A DNA stretch of 64,000 nt from Taeniopygia guttata (taxonomy: Eukaryota; Chordata; Aves; Passeriformes; Estrildidae), in contig NC_133032.1 in assembly GCF_048771995.1 (NCBI RefSeq), positions 30,343,501-30,407,500 of the forward strand, written 5' to 3'. Both the position numbers and the translations under genes were made by a program. The notes below the pieces were generated by a model that worked only from the letters and a program-made list of their open reading frames with translations, was not told where the DNA came from and searched no databases. Shown here in pieces: positions 40,366 through 51,489 of the stretch; position 1 is the first letter of the stretch, and each line of letters starts with the position of its first letter.

Positions 40366-43300
40366 TTTGACCACACAAGAGGTGCCTTGAATCCAGATCT
40401 TGTCCCATTATCCATGACACGACCACTTGACCACTAACTGGCTTCAGCACAGTTTGCTGAGCTTTCCCCATTTCAGTGGTTTGCTTCTTCTGCCATAAGA
40501 CCTGCCCCAAATTCCATCCAACCTTATGAACAGGAATGGTTGCAAGCTTCCCTCCTAAGGTTTTTAAATTAAGACTTAATGAAGACTCAGAATTTAAGAT
40601 TAAATGTTCAGCCCCTGGCTAATTATGTTTGTACATTTCAATTTCCTTGGCAAGCATTTGAGATAAAAAACAAAACAAAACAAAACAAGCCCCAAACAAT
40701 ATTTGCACATTCTAGAGCACAGCAAATCCTTCCTTGAAAATGCACAAGAAATCCCTATAGAGCACTGGTACTCTTTCAGCCAGCCTCCTGTCCAATTTCC
40801 TGGGGAAAAAGAAACCAAAACAAAATGCAAGTTCACAACCTTGTGATTTTAAAAAAAGTGAAATATCTTAAATATTTGTATTTGTCTGTTCTGGCTGCTC
40901 ACTGTGCATTATAGCTACATATGCAATTAACTTCTATTCCACACCTCTGCATGGGTGAAGATCTGAAGTACAGATCCCCTTTGCATCTACTATACATCAC
41001 TTTTAAAGAATTGTCTTTAAAGTATTACATTAGGCTGCTGTTTACCTTCCACTTAGGTCTTTCATTACAAATCCAGCCATTGGCTGGATCAAGTTTTCAT
41101 TTCTGTAATATTTTTTTCTCACTGTAGCAAAGCCTTGTAAACAGCCTCCTTACATATGACTATGAATGAGATGGAAAAGCCAGGGAGTATCTTGTGGTAT
41201 GAAGAAAAAATTGCTGTGCTTACTGCCTTATAAAATGCACTTAATAAATTTGAATAATCTGATTTTTTATTGCAACAGTTTTTAAAATAAAGAGGTACCA
41301 TTTCCTCTTTTTTTTTTAATTTTAAATAATGCACCAAAATCTTAATAAACAATTTTGTCTGAACCACAGGGAGAAATGAAAGGCTCTTCTATGTAGTGAC
41401 TCACTGGATTATTGAAAACAACTATGTGGCTGCAACTGTTTGCCTTCCTGATATATCTTTCTCCTCTGTTTTTAATAACGAGATCACTGTAGAGCTTTGA
41501 TGAAGAATGAAATTTCTTTCTTTTCCAGATTTGATTTTTTGACAGAAATATTTACGTGGGTTAGAGAAATGCATCTAAAATGACACAACTCAAGTCTACC
41601 AGGATCAGATTTTTACATACACGAGTTGTGGAAATCTGCCTGCCCATCTTAATTCTCATAATTTATCCCCTTGTGTGTTTTTTCCTTCTGTGGATCAGAC
41701 AATCAATTTTTCCTCCCTTTTTGTGAATAAGCCTCTCTCCGAAATGACACACATGGCTTTAACTTCTGGGGGAAGCGTTGGCACCGCTGCCAAGGAAAGG
41801 GATGTGAACTGATGGGCTGCTCTGCTCTGGAACATTAAGCAGATCACACTCCCACTGCAAAGTGCCATTGTCAACATTAAACCCTCTTGTTAATAGCCCA
41901 CTGGTTTGGTTTATTTTGTTTTCCTTTTCAAGTGTATCTACAGTTAACTGCAAGGAAAAACCCAAACAGCAGAACAGTGCCGAGAAGGGTCTCCCTCCTA
42001 AATAGCCTCTCAGGTAGCTGCTGTAAGCTCTCCTCTCTCCATAGGTAGGAAGCAGAAGTGTGGCTGTCTTCACCCATCTCTAACACCATTACTGACAGTA
42101 GATGATGTTTAAAAAAGGAATGATTTGCTGTGGGATTCAGGAGGAGATTGTGTGTTTTGGTACTGCTTGACATGCTGACAAGCAGGGGAAAAATGTTGCC
42201 CTGTAAACTTGGCTGTCTCTGTTGATTGAGAGATGTCTTATGGAAAGGTACTAGTCAGTGTAAACCCCAGGATACCCAACAAAGAGAGATTTCAATAAAA
42301 ATAGAGAGCCATTAAAGTAGCTCACCCTCTCTTCACAGGCTCAGGTGTAAAGAGAGATGCCACCTATGCATTTCTGTTATTTCCATGCTAAACAAAGCCA
42401 CAGGAACATGGAGCAAGTAGCAATTTCAGATATCACCATGTTCCTTTCAATTAACCTGGAAAACCTGTCCAGGGCTGAGCGCTCTCCCACTGAAACTCCA
42501 GTTTAGCATCACTGACACGGAGAGACAGATATTCCCTCCATTGTGCAATTTGGGGTGGATTTTTTTACCCCACTATGCAGAACAGGTGAACAACTTTCTT
42601 CTTCTTAGGCATTTACGAGACTTTTTAAAGATCAAAGCAACCAAGCAACCAGGTAAAACAAACTGCACCTGCCAGCCCGTTGGACCACTGTAAAACTCAG
42701 TGCTGGAAGGGACTTTCTTCAGAACAGTCTCCTGGGCTTCACAAGGCATTCACCTTAGTCTTCCTAATGACCTCTCTGCATTGAGCTCTATTGGCAGAGC
42801 AAGGCCTGGGGAGCCATCAAGGGAAGGTGATGGTACAAATGTCCCCACTTTTGTAAATAAAATATCTCACACAATACAGGGCTGCCAATGGTTGGTTTTC
42901 TGGCTCTCACACATCTACTCCTCTTTTGGGGGAAGCTGAGAGTGCAAAGGGAGCAGAGCCTGAAATGAATCCATCAGCTCTAAAGGAAGATTCTAAACTG
43001 GAGATAATCCTTGTCCTCTCAAAACTTTAACCTAAGGGAGCACAAAAGGAAAAGTAATCATCTCTTGTTGGTCAATCCCTTTGCTCAGTGTCGCAAATAT
43101 CACAGAAAGAGAGGCCATCAGCAGGGTTTGCTTTAGATCGGGAATAACTCCTGTTCCAGCCATTGCTGGGGGCTGTTAAGGCCTTCAGGTTTTTGATGTA
43201 TTGAGGGAAACCTTGATAATGCAGACAACTGCGGTGAAATAAGAGGCTGGCTCAGACATTAATGACCCACTGATTCTATGTGAGACAAAGAGATGATTGC

Positions 43301-43793
43301 ACTGTCTGCCTTGGCAAGACCTCTCCCTTCACCACCCTTGGTAGGCATCCCTTCAGTGACTGCAAGGGGCAGAGCTGGTCCCTCAAAGTTTTCTTCCTTC
43401 CCCCCTACTCCCAACTCCTGTCCTTGTCATAAAGAGTAGGAATCAAAAACAAGCCTGTGGCTTTGCTAGCATAGCAGAAGAAAAATCAATCTCCTTGTTG
43501 ACCTGGTGAAAGAAAGGTGGAGTACCTGAAGTTCAGTTTTCCCATCTCCAGATGCCGCTTGCACTGATAGGCAAACTTTCACAGAAGAAGGAGAGTAATC
43601 TGCAAGTGCTCTGCTGTAGTGTGGATTCATCTGTCCAACAGCAGCAGATAAAGGTGAAGGCAGCTCACTTCCACACTCACTCCCTAGTTTGCATCTAGAG
43701 AAAGTTCTGGAGTTTGGGAAAGAAAGGAAGAGAATTTGCAACCATGAAAAATGAGATAAAACAAAGCAGTGTAGGGAAAGGGAAACTGAGCAA

Positions 43794-43796
<3 letters not shown>

Positions 43797-43828
<32 letters not shown>
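43797..43828 (+). repeat. Poly-A tract, 32 bp
   Basis: 32 consecutive A's, the longest homopolymer in the window. The preceding 60 bases are purine-rich without AATAAA. Such a run is a likely place for assembly length errors. Confidence 0.9.
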
Positions 43829-43832
<4 letters not shown>

Positions 43833-44279
43833 CATTTTTACCTGTTTAGGTTGCTGTCACCAATGGGGCTTTTTATTCTCTTCAAGCCAGGCAAAACCTG
43901 AGGTGTAACCTCTCCTCCAGGGCTCGATATCCAGAGGAGTCACCTCAGGGAGCACGTGGCAGAGGTGGCCATGATGCTGAGCTTTGGCTGCGAGTCCTCT
44001 CAGGAACACGACGGGTGTGGTGAGGCATCACGGAGCTCTTGGCTGCATCAGCTGCCCACCTGTGATTGCAGGGATGCTCAATTGGCAAAGAGTCACCCTT
44101 CCAGCGCTGGGATGCTTCATAAACTGCTGGAAAGTCTGGGAAAGAGGTCACAAACACTGCTGGGAAGGTCTGGGAAACACCTCAAAAGAAAAGGAGAAAT
44201 GGGAAAGAAGAATAGAAAAAAAAAAAAAAGGCAGAAAATTAAAAATAAAAAGAAAAAAGGAGAAAGGGGAAAAGGAGAT

Positions 44280-44553
44280 TTTGTTGCAACGAATCCCTGC
44301 TGCGAAATAGCAAGGCTGGAGCTGCCCAGAATGCAGCGGAGACGCAGCGCGGTCCAACACCGCCCTCTCACGGCTCCGCTGCTGCCACAACCCCGCAACC
44401 CACCGCACCGATTCCACCCTGCACAGCTCCGACATCGCCGTGTCCCAGGGCGGCAGTGCGCAGCGGGGACCCGCCAGCCGCACCCCGCAGTCACTCCCCG
44501 GCTGGAATTGGGGGAGGCGGGGTGGGTTCCTGCCCTGGGCCGCTCATCACGGA
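44280..44553. other. GC-rich, CpG-containing patch abutting the solo LTR
   Basis: From about 44280 to the LTR the composition switches from A-rich (44200-44275) to GC-rich with many CpGs (GCAGCGGAGACGCAGCGCGG, CACCGCACCG, GGCAGTGCGCAGCGGGG). It may be a small CpG island or part of a further unrecognised repeat. No exon is identifiable. Confidence 0.4.
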
Positions 44554-45175
44554 TGTTATAAATGAAAATTTGTCCAGCCAAATTAATATGAAAAAATAAA
44601 ATATTTATTTTGCAATCCAATTCTATCTAGCCAGCCACAAGGAAAGAATAAGAGCCGAGCCCGGGGTCGGCCCTGGGTGTGCAACAAGGAGTCAGCCTCA
44701 GCAGAGGTTTTCCTCCATGCTCACACGCCTCCATCCTGGCACAAGCGGGTTTTATAGGGAAAATTCCGCCTGAGGCTAAGATTTCGGCAGTCAGTCTTTT
44801 CTTCTATTCAGAGTCCATAGATTAATAAGCTTTTCTTTTTTGGTGATGAAGAACAATTCAGTGTCGGGAATTGGTGAATCTCTTGATGAAATTTACGGGA
44901 ACCTACAGTCACATGTATCTGCCCGAGGATTTCCATGATATCCATCCCGGGTCTGGGATCAGCTCTGGGGTCCCCGTATCTCGTATCTCTCCACACATGG
45001 CCCATCTCCTGGCCGAGTCACATCCTTCTACGTGCAAATTGGGTTTCAACATACACCAGGTTTCGCCTGCGAGGGTGGGGGGAAGTCCTAATACAAACGT
45101 GTATACTCCAACAAATATTCAATATCACATATATTATATTAGAAATGGTGCGAATTATATCTACTACACATAACA
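44554..45175 (-). mobile_element. Solo LTR of an endogenous retrovirus, 622 bp, with 5-bp target duplication
   Basis: The element starts TGTTAT and ends ATAACA, so its ends are TG...CA with a 6-bp inverted repeat. It is flanked on both sides by the same 5 bp, ACGGA (44549-44553 and 45176-45180), a target-site duplication. Read on the minus strand it has LTR order: an AT-rich U3, a TATA-like box CCTATAAAA near 44750-44758, a GC-rich R region, and an AATAAA signal at 44604-44609 shortly before its 3' end. No gag, pol or env sequence adjoins it, so it is a solo LTR left by recombination between two LTRs. A 5-bp duplication is compatible with ERVL-like and some other avian ERV classes; the exact family is not determined. 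Confidence 0.85.
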
Positions 45176-45180
45176 ACGGA

Positions 45181-48100
45181 CACGGGGGGACTTGGAATCA
45201 GAGGGGGAGCCGATTACTCAGCCCTGGCTGCACCCTGCGTCCACACTGAGCCACCTTCACACCAGGTTTACACCCACATGAAAATCCCAGAAGAGCACCT
45301 CAGCACATCGACTGCTGCAGATGCCTTGCGTTCTCCTTGTTTTGACTTTGGCACAGACACTGGAAAGAGATGGTTTTCCTTCTCAACATGGAAGAATTTC
45401 CATTGAGATGGGAAAAAAGCCATCTAGATGGCTTTAAGCCCAGGTAAAGCAGATAGTTGCCCAGAGCAGGTGCCCTCGATAGATGACAAGGCAGCAGGTT
45501 TGCTGCTGCAGACACTGGGAAAAGCTGATGCTGCCCCAAGACCCCTGAAGGTGGCTCAGGGTGTGTAGGCAGCAGACACAGTTGGGATGGAAGGAAATAA
45601 AGAAGGATGGTCTCCCTGTCCCTTCAGTCTGGCACTAAGGAGGGATGAGAGGGCCCCAGGGCATTTCTCATTCCTCTTCCCCAGAAGCTGATACGCCCTC
45701 TGGCCCAGGCATATCAACTGTGCCTGTACCAAACTAGGCATTTTCAGTTCAATGTAAGCAGCTTCTGAATTCACAAACCCTGGGCTCCTCAAGCATTTTT
45801 ATCTGCCCTCCTTACCCCACCCCCCCAACAAAAAAAATGCAAGATCCTACTAAATATGGACAATGCATCCACTTTCTGTTGCAGCGCTCATGCACCTGAG
45901 CTGCAAATACAACTGGCTGGTACAAACATGAGCTACATTTACATTCTGACAGCCTAACAGCAACCCAGAAAGTTTCAGTCTACCCACTCCAGTTCTCTCT
46001 GGATCTGCATCTCACTGAACAATTTTGGCCCTCAACATTCACCTTCCTGTTGCAGACTTGTGGCCTCCAGCCCTGTTCCTTTCCACCTCAGCTGCCATCA
46101 CTGTCCTGCTCCTCAGTGGTCCTGACTGGATGGTGCTTAAACCATGTCTTAACTGAGCATCACCAGTGAGGTGAGGACCAAGGCCTGGCAAAGCAGGAAA
46201 AATTACCAGCATGGGTTTGCTGAGAGACCAAGGTCTGCAGGACTTATCCCTGGTAAGAAAAATAAATGGTATGTGAAGAAATCAAAAGGTGATACTGCAT
46301 TGCTCAGGGTTTTGTTCAATATTAGCTGCAATGCTACTGTGCGATGTGCTGGCAGTGGTAAGCAAATAGATTATGCACTAAGCTTTGTACACTAAATAGT
46401 CCATTACTGAATATATACTTCTTAAATTAATCACTGACAGGAGCTAATGACATAGTCTTAAGCCAAGAGGCTTGAAATGGCTTTGCAGAGGCAACCAGTC
46501 TTGATCTCTACTGGCTGCAGAGTCCTCCTGCTCTTGTTTCTCCCAATAAAACCTATTCTGCAGGTGCAATTATTCAGTGGCTGGGGTTAACTCAATGCTC
46601 TAAAGGATGAAGGTAAGGTAATCTACTATATCCATCTTGGTATTTCTTTTGCATGCTCTAGGATCATAATTATAAGATAAACTATTATTGCAGGAGTCTG
46701 AATTTAACAAGGTATCAGCCAAGGGGACAGGACTTTAAATGCATGGGGATACTATGCTGAGAGTGGGACTGTTGGGGAGCCCCAGAAAAGATGCTAGGTT
46801 TATATTAGTTGATTTCAAAATCTCTGTCAAAATGTGCCATATCCCTGGCTGTCAATGTCATTCCTAACAACACAGGCTTTTCCCCTCTTCCACAGGCTGG
46901 AAAGAAACTGGCCCTTATCTTCTTCCTCACTCTGCCCTCCCCACCAGGGTCTGATCCAGAGCCCCCAGGTCCTGCTCATGAGAGCACTCACGGTGGGAAT
47001 ATGGACACTTACCTGCAGCCTGGGATGAGCCTTATTGCAGAGGACTTGTTTCAGGTACCAAATTCCCTTTTGCTATCAAGAAAGGAGGTTTGAAGAGCAA
47101 CACTCCAAAGGATGGTTCGTCTCTTTGGTGTGACACGTAGGTACTGCAGACCCCTGAAATGAGTCACACTGACCCAAATCTGTTTCATCACACTGTGAGA
47201 ACACAAAGGGATTGAGACACGCTGCATCTCCCTGTCAGGGGAAAAAAGGCACCAAGGCCCTGAGACAGGGGGAGCAAACCTCTCCCAGGACGGACTCACA
47301 GAGGTCTTGTCTTTCCCCAGCATCCCTGGAGGGGATGTGGGCGCTTTGTGAGGCGGCCCCTTCTGGGCACCTTCCTCTCTCGGCCTTTCCCAGTGTCATT
47401 GAAGTCATTTCCTGCAGCACAAAAACATCATTGCTGTGAAGACACAGAAAAAACTGGCATGAAAGAATCCTCATTTCAGGGAACCTTCACTTCCTATTGC
47501 TGAACTCATAAAGTACCAACATTTGCAAACTTCCCAAATTAAATGGGATGGCCTGAGAATGTGAATAGTTTGGATGTTTGCTTCCATCTAAAAGCAGCAA
47601 CTCATTTGCAATAATGTCATCCATTGAAAGTCACTTTACAAAACATAACACTATAGAGAGGCAAAAAGAAAGCCATTCTTTGATTTGCAAATGGTTTTCA
47701 ATGAAGGTATTATAATCTCCTAATACTCTTAAAGAAATAAAAGCACTCAAGAAATTAGTCTACTCAGTCTTACAAAAGTAGCCCAAAAAAATGAGCAGAT
47801 GGATAAAGGGCTATTTCTTCCCCAGCTACAGACATCTCAGTGGCCAATAAAGTACAGCTCGCCCCTCTTGTTCCCTGCAGCACAATCAGGACCATGAACA
47901 CAAACAGTCACAGATATTCTTTCTGCACCCCATAACCAAGGCTGTGCCAAACTACAGATGCTGCCTTCAAATGGACTCAAATTCCAGCCTAGACCTCTCA
48001 CCTCCCAGACAACTCCTTCCCCAACCCATCTCCAACACCAACACCCAGCAAACACCACACCAAAGCCCTCAACAGCCCGCCAGGACCCCCAGCTGTCCCC

Positions 48101-48837
48101 GTCCCTCCGCAGAGCTTCCCTCCCTCCAGCAGACCCCCTGGTTCCCTGCACGTGCTGTGGGATGGCCTCAGGAGGATCTGCTCCAAGGCCTTCCCCGGCA
48201 GCAAGCTCAGGCTGCCAGGCCTATGGATCCTGGATCATCCTTCCCACCGAGCCTTCCATTGGCACGGCTCTTCCATTGGCACATCTGTGCTCAGCTGGGA
48301 CTACTCTGCTCACCCAGGGCTGCTGGGAAAGGATGGAGAGCAGCCTGGCAAGCTCTTTCTCCAGCTCCCTCCGTATTACTGGGGAAGGTAGAACCTTCCA
48401 CAGGAAAGCAACTAGTGCCACAAGGAGTGGGTGGCATCAGGCAGCTCTGGGGAAGCCCCTCAGGAATGCGGTATCCTGAGGGAACACCGTTGGTCTTGAC
48501 CTGTTGGGCACCAGTCTGTAAAGACGTTTTATGGGGTTCCACGGACGGTTTTGGGTGGTTGCAGGGCTCAGCAGTAGACTTGTTCTGCAGAGCTGTCATG
48601 AACAATTGATACAACTAATATCATTACAGAAAGCTACTGAGTGATCAATTTTAACTCATGTTTTTGATAGTCATTCAGTATAGATACCTTTATATGAAAG
48701 CTCAGCTGTGAAGTGGTGTCATGGAGATCATAAATTGCTTTTCATTAGTTTCTTCTCTTCTAGTTTCTTTATAATAAATGCAGAAAAATATAATACATGT
48801 ATATACATTTATATATAATTTTTCTTTCGCTTTCCAG
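45181..48837. other. Region between the solo LTR and the PARP9-like exon; no upstream PARP exon seen
   Basis: Searched by eye on the plus strand for exons encoding the earlier part of a PARP catalytic domain or a macrodomain; none was recognised. The longest plus frame (47944-48609) is proline/leucine/serine-rich with no family signature. The last 200 bp (48.63-48.83 kb) are AT-rich and end in a good acceptor, so this interval behaves as intron sequence for the exon at 48838. Confidence 0.5.
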
Positions 48838-49175
48838 AACAAAAATATGGAGCTGGCATCTACTTTACAAAGAACCCAAGGTACCTGACCAAGGATAAAG
48901 CTACACAGGAAATGGATTCTAAAATGTACGTGTTTGAGGCTGATGTAGCAACTGGTTCATACACTATAGGCCGAGCATCTTGTATTATGCCATCAGCACT
49001 GCACAGGAATGCCTTTACACTATATGACAGTTTAGTAGATAGTTTGGTCAGTCCTGAGGTCTTTGTCATTTTCAATGGTTTTGCAGCCCTTCCACAGTAT
49101 TTGCTGACTTGTTCCCCAATGACTGACAGGTATGTAGGTCTTGGAGGAAACGAGCAGGATCCTCAGTGGGAATAA
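48838..49175 (+). CDS. PARP9-like terminal coding exon (end of PARP catalytic domain), partial or orphan
   Basis: A pyrimidine-rich tract ending TTTCCAG is followed by a phase-1 exon with 111 uninterrupted codons and a TAA stop at 49173-49175. The translation holds the PARP-fold signature [11 protein letters not shown], then [14 protein letters not shown], and ends with [29 protein letters not shown] in two overlapping pieces ([16 protein letters not shown] and [13 protein letters not shown]). From family knowledge this is closest to PARP9 (BAL1), the macrodomain partner of the E3 ligase DTX3L in interferon and DNA-damage signalling. It covers only the last part of the catalytic domain, with the tyrosine of the NAD-site triad in GIYF. 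The position of the catalytic glutamate appears to be valine (EVFVIF), in keeping with the non-Glu residue of PARP9. No upstream PARP or macrodomain exon was recognised in the preceding 48 kb. It may be the last exon of a gene with missed or distant exons, a partial duplicate, or an assembly join. An AATAAA overlaps the stop (49171-49176) and another lies at 49748. Confidence 0.75.
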
Positions 49176-49176
49176 A
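49171..49176 (+). terminator. AATAAA overlapping the stop of the PARP9-like exon
   Basis: The sequence GAA TAA AGC contains the stop codon and, one base out of frame with it, the hexamer AATAAA. Use of this signal would give an almost absent 3'UTR. A more ordinary choice is the AATAAA at 49748-49753, about 575 bases after the stop. Confidence 0.3.
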
Positions 49177-51120
49177 GCAGAACTGTAGCTATGGTGAAGA
49201 CCCTCTGAGAACAAAGTCTAGTGCTTAGATTTAAGAGGATGCTCTGCTTAGTAGTGTGCTATGGTGAGAGTGCTTCTTGAAAAGCTGTCTGAAATATTTG
49301 TGAACAAAATAGTAACTTAGTATCTTAAGGAGATTAGGACAAAATAACCTGTGAATGGAAGCAGAGGGGAAAGCATTCCAAAATACAGTGTAACATTTAA
49401 CATTACCATTTAACGTACCTGGTCATTTACCTTATTTCTTAAAGTGATCTCAGCTTGTGACTATACACTTGATGTTTGTATAGGCTGTCATTCTTCCACT
49501 GCATTTTCTTAATCTGACATATTGCATATATCGGGGAAACACAAGAAATCTTGGTTGTGGCTTTTGAGTCTTAAGTTTTCTTTTGACTTAAAATAGGAGA
49601 ATGTAGCAGATGAGAGCTGTTTTCTGCTTAGGGACATGCTATTATATACAGTTATGACAAACGTGAGGCAATACTTCATTATTTCTTACAATGGTTGCTA
49701 TACAGTTTTTATTAGTTACTTCAAGCACTGTAGATGCACATATTCAAAATAAAAAGTATAAATGTCACTATCTGTTAACTTGTATTTGTTTGTAGTCTTA
49801 AGAACATGATTTGTACTGTACATGAACTTCAGATTTCTCAGCAGCATTCAATCTATTTGAAAGGTTACAAAATAGTAGAGAACTGGTTCAGGTTACAGCT
49901 TGAAATTATTTTTCAATTAATCTACCTTTACCAACATCTTTTGAAGATTACATTGTCAGCCTTGTAGCTGGGAATCCCCACATTGCTTCTGCAGTGACCT
50001 GAAGCAAATACAGAGAAAAGGCCAAGAGCTGTTACAGTAATTCCATTGTAAAAGTGGATTCAGTCCAGCATTTGGGTACCTGGAAACTTCCTCTAGTAAA
50101 GCCTGCTGATGGGGAACAGTCTGATCTCTAAAACATACATGAAATTAGCATTTAATAAAACTTTTCAAAATAATTTGTTAATGGACCCAGGATGCTTGTA
50201 CTGCACCTGCAACTCCTGAGCTAGTAGTTGTGCTAGGAACCATTCACAAGTCCAAAAGAAATAAAGGTATAAAAGTTTAATTCTGAATTCTGAGATTACA
50301 AGTGGAAATATTTTTAAACATTACAAAATAAACTTTTAGGTTAATATATTCATATTTTGAGATTTTTAAAAATTATTTTTAAGATTAGCTATGCTTGCTG
50401 CTGCAAAGATAGTTTTGTAGTGCGAGTCTCTAGCACGAGAGTTTTGCTCTCAAGAAGTCCAAAACTTGCTCTTAGAAATTATGCTGCAATTCTGAAAACA
50501 GAATTAGTCTACTCCTATTTTAACTATTCCATTAAAGTAACCAATTGTTTTCCATTTCTGTTCCCTTGTTCCTCATATTTATTGACTCACACATTACTGC
50601 CATAAAAAAAGATAGCTGTAGATTTAAGATTTGTTATCACTGAACAAAGGTAAGTTATTGTGTCAGCGTGCTTCCAGAGATATTTTTAAAGGGGCGTCAG
50701 GGCAGGAATTAATTTTTCTTCTATTTTCTTTTTTGAAAAAACTCAGTAATGAGTTTCTGAACTACAGCATCAGTTTTTGGAACACCAAAAGGAATGTTAA
50801 TTTTGGCACAATGTAACATCTTGCTCCTAGTGAGAATAGAGAACAGTTTTTATAACTCAGTATTAATTTAATACTGTAACACAAGTATTGATAACTATGT
50901 ATTTCATAATTTAATCTTTCATTAATTAACCTTTTTATTAACTATGTAATTCCCCTTAACTGTATGTGAAAAGGTCTGTAGTCAGTTTAATAGAAAAAAT
51001 AATTATAGAGAAAGCTTTTAACATCTTACTTTTGTGCCCAGTACAGGCTTTCTCTTCCCTCCACATACAGTATCCTGCAGTAAAGGATTGATTCAGTGTT
51101 ACTGAATATTTCTCTTTCAT
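49176..51120. other. Convergent interval between the PARP9-like exon and FAIM
   Basis: About 1.9 kb of AT-rich DNA. It would contain the 3'UTRs of both convergent units: AATAAA on the plus strand at 49748 and on the minus strand at 50934 and 51121. No open frame with gene character is present. Confidence 0.55.
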
Positions 51121-51246
51121 TTTATTACAGCTTGATTTTTCCTGATATAATTTCTATATTCCTGGTACAATTTCTATATCACCAGTATAATTCCTGGTAT
51201 CATTTCTATTTCACCAGTGTTCTCCACACATAGTGATATGCTATAT

Positions 51247-51280
<34 letters not shown>
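51111..51280. repeat. Degenerate AT-rich tandem repeat followed by a (TA)n microsatellite
   Basis: 51111-51220 repeats variants of CTGGTACAATTTCTATATCACCAG-like units (cores ATTTCTAT and CACCAGT, about 20-30 bp apart). 51251-51279 is an uninterrupted TA run of about 14 units. The region lies in the presumed FAIM 3'UTR or just beyond, overlapping the candidate poly-A signal. Confidence 0.75.
51121..51126 (-). terminator. FAIM: Candidate FAIM polyadenylation signal
   Basis: TTTATT on the plus strand, i.e. AATAAA on the minus strand, about 365 bases past the FAIM stop codon. It is the first canonical hexamer I found downstream. A second lies at 50934-50939 and could serve a longer 3'UTR. Confidence 0.45.
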
Positions 51281-51281
<1 letters not shown>

Positions 51282-51489
51282 TTTTTAAAAAACTGGTAAT
51301 GTTTGTACATAATTGTGAAGATTGTACATAATTATTTTCATCTGGTCCTCAAAAAGAATAAGTTCGTGTACAGAAACTAGAAAATAAACCCAGCACAAAC
51401 TAGATGTACCAAGTAGTACATATTAAAATAATTACCACAGTAATTGAAAATTCCTGATCTTAGTCCTGCCATAATCAGTTAATCAGAGG

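Larger units (their letters stand above)
37786..44279. other. Gene-free stretch with one CR1 remnant and simple repeats
   Basis: AT-rich unique sequence apart from the CR1 fragment at 40.25 kb and the poly-A at 43.8 kb. Open frames here (e.g. 39161-39559) end in low-complexity F/L-rich translations of T-rich DNA. Nothing else is recognised. Confidence 0.55.

Noticed and set aside
47944..48609. 221-aa plus-strand frame just upstream of the PARP9-like exon, considered as its missing upstream exon
   Set aside because: Composition is P/S/L/Q-rich with no macrodomain or PARP helix motifs, a second frame (47958-48479) is also open, and it ends in a stop 230 bp before the acceptor with no good donor identified.
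31901..49175. A single PARP9 gene running from the CpG island to the terminal exon
   Set aside because: PARP9 has large macrodomain-coding exons that should stand out; none is visible between 32 and 48.8 kb.
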